In this document: one piece after another, positions 58,522 through 64,000 of the stretch
How positions within the stretch are numbered: the stretch's first letter is position 1
Layout of the letters: each line of letters begins with the position of its first letter
Translations under genes and position numbers: made by a program
DNA from: Jaminaea rosea
Taxonomy: Eukaryota; Basidiomycota; Exobasidiomycetes; Microstromatales
Direction: 5' to 3'
Assembly (NCBI RefSeq): GCF_003144245.1
Contig: NW_020289978.1
Location: forward strand, 558,001-622,000
Length of the DNA stretch: 64,000 nucleotides
Notes under the pieces: generated by a model
Told to the model about the DNA's origin: nothing
Database searches by the model: none
The model's input: only the letters and a program-made list of their open reading frames with translations

Positions 58522-61260
58522 ATGTCCTCTATGCCAGACTTCACAGACAAGGCAGCGGCATCCCTCAACGCTGCCATCCAGCTTGCAAAGGATCATGCTC
58601 ACCCGCAGGTCCAGCCAGCCCACCTGGCGCTCGCCCTCTTGACCGACGATGCGGCAGCATCCTCAAAGCGACCAGGAACCCCATCTACCTCAGCATCGCC
58701 CACCGACTCGCTCTTCAGAAGCGTGCTTACAAAGGCAGGAGTCGACGTCAATAAGTTCGAACAGTCTCTGCGAGCTGCTCTGCGCAAGACACCACAGCAA
58801 AACCCACCACCAGACGACGTCAGCCTGAGCGGGGCAGCGGCCAAAATTCTTCGATCAGCAGAGAGCCACAAGTCTCAGCAGCACGACTCCTTTGTCGCTC
58901 AAGACCACCTTCTACTCGCTCTCCTTGACGATTCGACCATCGAGACCCAGCTCAAGTCTGCCGGCCTCGCAAACAAGCAGCTCCTCAAGACAGCCATCTC
59001 AAGCTCGCGCGGAGCTCGGCGCATCGACACGCGAAACGCAGAGCAGGGATTCGACGCACTCAACAAGTACTGCGTCGATCTCACCGCTCTTGCGACTGAG
59101 GGCAAGATCGACCCCGTTATTGGCAGAGATGAGACTCTGCGCCGCGTCGTACGAGTGCTTAGCAGACGCACCAAGAACAATGTCGCCTTGATCGGAGAAC
59201 CCGGGGTTGGAAAGACGGCGGTTGTCGAAGCCTTGGCGCAGAGGATAGTCGACAACGACGTCCCTCCTTCGCTCACGGGACGTCTCTTGTCCTTGGACAT
59301 GGGTTCCCTCATGGCTGGAGCCAAGTTCAAGGGAGAATTCGAAGAGAGGGTCAAGTCAGTGCTGGAGGAGATTGAGAAGGCTCAAGAGACCACGCCCGTC
59401 ATCTTGTTCATCGACGAGATGCATCTCATCATGGCTGGTAGGGAAGGAGGATCAATGGACGCAGGCAACCTCGTCAAGCCAGCCCTCGCGCGCGGCAAGT
59501 TGCGCTGCATTGGCGCTACCACGCTCAACGAGTACCGCACCAGCATCGAAAAGGACTCGGCCCTCGAGCGTCGCTTCCAGACCGTCATCGTTCAGGAACC
59601 TACGGTAGAGCAGACTGTCTCCATCTTGCGTGGGATCAAGGACAAGTATCAGCATCACCACGGAGTGCGCATCACGGACCCAGCCCTCGTCTCGGCAGCC
59701 CGTCTCGCCAAGCGTCATCTCACGGCACGCAAACTCCCTGACGCCGCCATCGACTTGGTCGACGAGGCTTGCGCAGACACACGCGTGACCCGCGAGACGG
59801 TTCCTGCTCACATCGACGACATGCAACGACGCAAGATCGAGTTGGAGGTGGCGGTGCACGCCCTTGAGCGAGAGGCAAAGAAGGATGCAGCAAGCAAAGA
59901 GTCACTCGATGCTGCTCGCAAGGATCTCGCCTCCCTCGAAGAGAACCTCCAACCCGCCCTCGCAGAATGGGAAGCCAAGCGTGCAAAGGGCGACGAGCTT
60001 GCAAACGCCAAGCGTCGTCTCGATGAGCTTCGTAGCAAGGCGGAAGCAGCCGAGCGTCGTCGCGATGTAGCGACGGCAGCTGATCTCAAGTACGGGGCCA
60101 TCCCGGACTTGGAGAACCGCATCGTCGCCCTCGAGGCAGAAGAGAAGGCGCGCGCAGAGAAGGAGGACAATGCTGAGGGCACAGTTGGGCCGGAGCAGAT
60201 CGCGACCATCGTCGCGCGTTGGACAGGCATCCCGCTCACCAAGCTACAGGAGGGAGAAAAGGAGAAGCTCCTTCGCCTCGAGAAGCTGTTGAGCCGCGAA
60301 GTGGTTGGCCAACCAGAGGCAGTCAAGGCAGTTGCGGATTCCATCCGCCTTTCTCGCAGCGGCCTCGCCGATCCTAACCGCCCGGTGTCATTCCTCTTCG
60401 CTGGACCCAGCGGCACAGGCAAGACTCTGACCGCTAAGAGCCTGGCCAAGTTACTCTTCGATGACGAGACGGCAATGGTTCGCATCGATGCCAGCGAGTA
60501 CAGCGAGAAGCACGCCGTCGCTCGACTGCTTGGCGCTCCCCCTGGTTATGTAGGATACGAGCAGGGCGGTACCCTCTCCGAGGCGGTCCGTCGCAAGCCC
60601 TTCTCGGTCATCCTGGTCGACGAGCTAGAGAAGGCTGCTCGTGAGTTCGTCCAGCTCTGGCTCCAGATCCTCGACGATGGGCGAGCGACGGATGGACAAG
60701 GCAGGACGGTCAGCTTCAAGGACACTCTTATCGTCTTCACGTCCAACCTCGGAGCGCAGTTCGTCAACGACGACGCTTCGGAGACGCTGACGCCCAACAC
60801 GATCAACCTGGTCCAGGGTGCTCTTGCGGCTCACCTTCCTCCCGAATTCAGGAATCGCCTGTCGGCAACGGTCGTCTTCCAGAAGTTGACCCGCGCCAAC
60901 ATCCAGAGCATCGTAGACCAACGCGTGCGCGAGATTACCGCGCGTCTACGGGCCAACGGTCGACGTATCGCCATCGAGCTCAGCGCTGAGGCTCGCACCT
61001 ACCTGGGAGAGCGCGGCTACGATCCAAGCATGGGCGCCCGCCCACTTCAGCGTGTCATTACAAACGAGGTCCTCTCCCCGCTCTCGATCTTGCTGCTTCG
61101 TGGTGGAGTCAGGGACGGGGAGACGGCCAGGATTGGGTACGATGCGGCTAGCAAGAGGATCGTCGTTGCGCCCAATCATGAGTTGGAGGCAATTGGTGAG
61201 GATGCAATGGACACGGATGATATGGAGGATGACCAGATTGATGAGGAGCCCCTTGACTAG
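58522..61260 (+). CDS. HSP104: Heat-shock disaggregase HSP104 (ClpB family)
   Basis: Hexameric AAA+ disaggregase that threads aggregated proteins with Hsp70/40 and drives prion propagation in yeast. Single exon of 912 residues, the expected length. The N domain starts [16 protein letters not shown]; a 20-residue Ser/Thr insertion follows at 45-60. NBD1 has Walker [11 protein letters not shown] and Walker B LFIDEMH; the pore-loop sequence is [10 protein letters not shown], with Phe where Tyr is usual. The coiled-coil middle domain (about 420-550) is present. NBD2 has GPSGTGKT, pore-loop GYVGYEQGG, Walker [11 protein letters not shown] and sensor [12 protein letters not shown]. The acidic C-terminus ends EEPLD, close to the DDLD of yeast Hsp104 that binds TPR co-chaperones. 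I chose the ATG at 58522; the earlier in-frame ATG is unconserved. Confidence 0.96.
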   Translation: MSSMPDFTDKAAASLNAAIQLAKDHAHPQVQPAHLALALLTDDAAASSKRPGTPSTSASPTDSLFRSVLTKAGVDVNKFEQSLRAALRKTPQQNPPPDDVSLSGAAAKILRSAESHKSQQHDSFVAQDHLLLALLDDSTIETQLKSAGLANKQLLKTAISSSRGARRIDTRNAEQGFDALNKYCVDLTALATEGKIDPVIGRDETLRRVVRVLSRRTKNNVALIGEPGVGKTAVVEALAQRIVDNDVPPSLTGRLLSLDMGSLMAGAKFKGEFEERVKSVLEEIEKAQETTPVILFIDEMHLIMAGREGGSMDAGNLVKPALARGKLRCIGATTLNEYRTSIEKDSALERRFQTVIVQEPTVEQTVSILRGIKDKYQHHHGVRITDPALVSAARLAKRHLTARKLPDAAIDLVDEACADTRVTRETVPAHIDDMQRRKIELEVAVHALEREAKKDAASKESLDAARKDLASLEENLQPALAEWEAKRAKGDELANAKRRLDELRSKAEAAERRRDVATAADLKYGAIPDLENRIVALEAEEKARAEKEDNAEGTVGPEQIATIVARWTGIPLTKLQEGEKEKLLRLEKLLSREVVGQPEAVKAVADSIRLSRSGLADPNRPVSFLFAGPSGTGKTLTAKSLAKLLFDDETAMVRIDASEYSEKHAVARLLGAPPGYVGYEQGGTLSEAVRRKPFSVILVDELEKAAREFVQLWLQILDDGRATDGQGRTVSFKDTLIVFTSNLGAQFVNDDASETLTPNTINLVQGALAAHLPPEFRNRLSATVVFQKLTRANIQSIVDQRVREITARLRANGRRIAIELSAEARTYLGERGYDPSMGARPLQRVITNEVLSPLSILLLRGGVRDGETARIGYDAASKRIVVAPNHELEAIGEDAMDTDDMEDDQIDEEPLD

Positions 61261-62047
61261 GGACGAGCGAGCGAAGCGGTAGGGAGGTCACGAGTCACAC
61301 AGAGTTCATAGATATCCAAAGCGTTTCATTCAATTTACAACATCATCGTATCATTGCCTGTGACTAGCAGCGTGTGAGCATCGCGTGAGTGGTACTTCGC
61401 ACGGTAAGCCAGGCTCACTTTCGTGCGGCTCGGGCACGAACCCAGCTTGCTGTCGTGATGATGAGGAGAAGAGAGACTTGGGCGAGGGTGAGAGGAGAAT
61501 TAATCACGGCAGTGCTGGTTGCTTATGGCTAGCATTACGGCGTCGAGCGCGGCTTCACAGTTGCGTGCAGTGAGAGGCGGCGGACTCGTAGATTAAAAAC
61601 GGCGGCGAGCTAGTGCTGAGCGCGAAGGTAGCGGGGGTGACGATGTGCCAAGTCGAGTGCACGAGAGGGGGATGCAATCGATGTGTGACAGATGATGACA
61701 ATCCTGAGCTGCCCGGAGGAGTGGAATGGCCCGAACGAAGGCGAGGATGTTGGTGACGAGAGCGAGATTGGAGAGTGTGGTAGGCAGGAGAGAAGCAACT
61801 ACGGCCGATGGCAACGAGACGGTTTGGAAACGCTTTGCGGTGTGCTCGCTGCTCGGCGGGCACGAGCAGTAGCGCACGCTGCACGGGCCACGCGCGCTCG
61901 TCGCTTCTTGCTCCCCCGCCCGTCACACCTTCACGCCCTAACACGTAATACGAAAGATGATTTTCTTCATTCAACCTCCCCCACTACAAAATCATCACAG
62001 CTATTCAACGCCGCGCTGGCGACCGCTACTGCCTTCTATCCGACAAT
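61261..62047. other. 787-bp gap between convergent HSP104 and ATP1, no supported gene
   Basis: Long for a convergent gap in this window (others are about 90-110 bp). Both strands carry open frames of 60-170 codons, but they are shadow-like and one is antisense to ATP1. No tRNA or hairpin-terminated RNA was recognised. A non-coding transcript or small gene cannot be excluded. Confidence 0.4.
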
Positions 62048-64000
62048 TTACTTCTGGAGGAAGCCGGAGGTGAACTCCTTGACGAACGAGGTGATCTTCT
62101 CCTCGAGCTCCTGCAAAGGCGCAGACGGGGTGATGGGTCAGCGCTGCGAGCAAGATGAGGGTCATGTTCGCTGCTTACCTTGGGCATGGTTCCCTTGTTG
62201 AGCTCGGAGAGGATGGCAGAGCCCTCCGACTCGATGTGCTGACGGAAGGCGTTCTCCCACTCGGTGATCCTGTTGACCGGGACGTCATCGAGCAGACCGC
62301 GAATGCCTGCGAAGATGATGGGGATTTGGACCTCGGTAGCCATGGGCTGGTACTGGCCCTGCTTGAGGAGCTCAGTGAGACGGGAGCCACGGTCGAGAGT
62401 GGCCTTGGTCGAAGCATCGAGGTCAGAACCGCTGCGAGGATAGGAAGGCACGAAAAGGGGTGGGGTTGACTGGAATCAGTTGCTGCGCTCTGGCAAAGGT
62501 CGTCGTGGTGTCGGACTCACAATTGAGCGAAAGCGGCAAGCTCTGCGAGTTTGAAAAGAAGGGTGCGAAAGGGAAGAGCCGCAAAGGAGGAGGTTAGCTG
62601 CTGCTGCGCCGGGACGCATTGGTAAGGGGTATCGGATACTTGCCTCGGTACTGTCGTAGTGAAGGGAATGATGGTAGTGAAGAGGGAGAGAGGGGCACGG
62701 TAAAAATCGCTGTTAGCCAGGCAGTCCTCTGATGGCGCCACGACCTCGAGGATGAAACGCACCTGGGCAAGGTAGAGCTTAAGACTTCCAGCAACCGACT
62801 TGTATGCCTTGCTCTGGGCTGATGGCGAGGAAGGAAGGAGACGCGAGAGAGGCGTTGTGTGGGGTGAAGAGAAGGTGAATAGGTCGTCAGTGACTCTGTA
62901 AGACAGCGATGGAGGGCTCAGGTATCGGGAACTCACCAGCAGAGCCTACACGAGACACGGAGAGACCGACGTTGACCGCGGGGCGGACACCCTTGAAGAA
63001 CAGGTCGCTCTCCAAGAAGATCCTGCGATGAGATAGCAGGGAGTACGAAGAATGACGAGGATGGACAAGAGAGAGCAGGGGGAATGGGAGAAAGGGCGAA
63101 GAACAGTGTCAGTAAAGTCTCGACGCCTCGGACGCGTACGACCCCAAATTCGCCCTCGCACTCACTGTCCGTCAGTGATGGAAATGACGTTGGTGGGAAT
63201 GAAAGCCGAGACGTCACCACCCTGAGTCTCAATGACGGGGAGGGCAGTGAGAGAGCCACCGCCGAGCTTGTCGTTCATGCGGGCAGCGCGCTCGAGGAGA
63301 CGCGAGTGCAGGTAGAAGACGTCACCGGGGTAAGCCTCACGTCCGGGGGGACGACGGAGCAGGAGGGACATCTGACGGTAGGCGACGGCCTGCTTGGAAA
63401 GGTCGTCGAAGATGATGAGGGCGTGCTTGCCGTTGTCACGGAACCACTCGCCGATGGCGCATCCGGAGAAGGGGGCGAGGTACTGGAGGGGAGCGGCCTC
63501 CGAGGCGGTAGCAGCGACGACGATCGAGTACTTCATGGCGTCGTTCTGCTCAAGGGTCTGGACGAGCTGGGCAACGGTCGAGCCTGAGGGAGAAGCACAA
63601 TGCATGAGCGAGGGCAGGAAAGTAGTGTGTCAGCATGACGCTCTTCGATGTGGCATATCCTTCGCGAATCGGTGCTCACGCTTCTGTCCAACGGCGACGT
63701 AGACACAGTAGAGCTTCTTGCTCTCGTCGTTGCCATCGTTCCATCGCTTCTGGTTGAGGATAGTGTCGAGCGCGACAGCCGTCTTGCCAGTCTGACGGTC
63801 TCCGATGATCAGCTCACGCTGGCCACGACCAATGGGGACCATGGCGTCGATGGGCTTGAGACCAGTCTGCATGGGCTGGTTGACGGATTGACGGGGCAGA
63901 ATACCGGGGGCCTTGAGCGAGGCACGACGACGCTCGGCGGCCTCGATGGGTCCCTTGCCGTCGATGGGGTTACCGAGGGCGTCGACGACACGGCCAAGGA
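62048..64000 (-). CDS. ATP1: Mitochondrial ATP synthase subunit alpha (partial, 5' end off the window)
   Basis: Alpha subunit of the F1 catalytic head of mitochondrial ATP synthase. The N-terminal half lies beyond the right edge. Exons seen are 63680->64000, 63166-63583, 62937-63022, 62763-62818, 62644-62650, 62521-62542, 62179-62431 and 62048-62110. The sequence has [16 protein letters not shown], the P-loop [39 protein letters not shown] and [27 protein letters not shown], then the C-terminal helices. The usual YRE-VAAFAQFGSDLD is rebuilt here as YRE-LAAFAQFGSDLD, and needs a 7-nt exon (62644-62650, TACCGAG) followed by an intron with GC donor (GCAAGT) and then a 22-nt exon. Skipping the microexon breaks the frame. 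Other introns are conventional (65-142 nt). The end is [15 protein letters not shown]. Confidence 0.96.
62644..62650 (-). other. ATP1: 7-nt microexon of ATP1 (codes YR and the first base of E)
   Basis: On the minus strand ACGACAG precedes TACCGAG, and GCAAGT follows. The upstream intron (112 nt, GTGCGT donor, CTAAC branch site) ends in that CAG, and the downstream intron (101 nt, with its own CTAAC) starts with GC. Seven bases restore the frame and the universally conserved Tyr-Arg-Glu of subunit alpha. AG|GCAAGT is the classical context of GC-AG introns. Confidence 0.85.

Noticed and set aside
61692-62201. 169-codon plus-strand ORF over the ATP1 3' end
   Set aside because: Its right half is antisense to conserved ATP1 exons and the rest is low complexity.
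1-64000. Transposons, virus-like elements, CRISPR arrays
   Set aside because: No reverse transcriptase, integrase, transposase, capsid or envelope-like frames, no long terminal or inverted repeats, and no spaced direct repeats were seen.

Overview
The window is nuclear DNA of a fungus, almost certainly a basidiomycete. GC content is high. Genes are dense, on both strands, and most have a few short introns (about 60-160 nt) with GTGAGT-type donors and CTGAC/CTAAC branch sites. The window also holds a GPI-anchored chitin deacetylase, a Dal5-type permease and an OPA3-like protein. The large, often intron-poor ORFs and protein style suggest Ustilaginomycotina (smut relatives), but that placement is inference and I did not identify a species. 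I see no transposon, virus-like element, CRISPR array or prokaryotic operon.

Layout. 1-9 kb: a DHA2-type MFS exporter, RPB7 (Pol II), NDC80 (kinetochore) and PRO1 (glutamate 5-kinase). 9-17.4 kb: a 2179-residue PH/Sec7-like protein and a small conserved membrane protein of the DUF7719 type. 18.5-23.3 kb: a Dal5-family permease, two unrecognised lineage-specific-looking genes, and an intron-containing tRNA-Leu(UAA). 23.6-36.9 kb: STT3 (oligosaccharyltransferase), RIB3 (riboflavin), a DHX29/Ucp12-type DEAH helicase divergent from UTP4 (small-subunit processome), and an OPA3-like protein. 37-51 kb: a polyol dehydrogenase, SGT1 (TPR-less) divergent from CDC27/APC3, an Mpv17/PMP22-family protein, MIC60 divergent from STE14, and ARP2 divergent from a small membrane protein. 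51-64 kb: a LEA_2-like single-pass membrane protein, chitin deacetylase, an alpha-arrestin with a PPxY motif, HSP104, and the 3' part of ATP1, which runs off the right edge.

This is ordinary housekeeping euchromatin and not a functional cluster. Genes are arranged as divergent pairs sharing 200-700 bp promoters (RPB7/NDC80, DHX29-like/UTP4, SGT1/CDC27, MIC60/STE14, ARP2/small membrane protein, CDA/arrestin). Many convergent pairs have only about 90-110 bp between stop codons. I re-derived exon structures by hand from splice-site consensus, reading frame and family alignment.

The most notable points are: a 7-nt internal microexon followed by a GC-AG intron in ATP1; a Sec7 domain that seems to lack the catalytic glutamate; a Sgt1 that begins directly at the CS domain; a tRNA-Leu intron that is a perfect palindrome containing CACGTG; a 19-bp near-perfect palindrome upstream of the Dal5-like permease; and two adjacent orphan genes.
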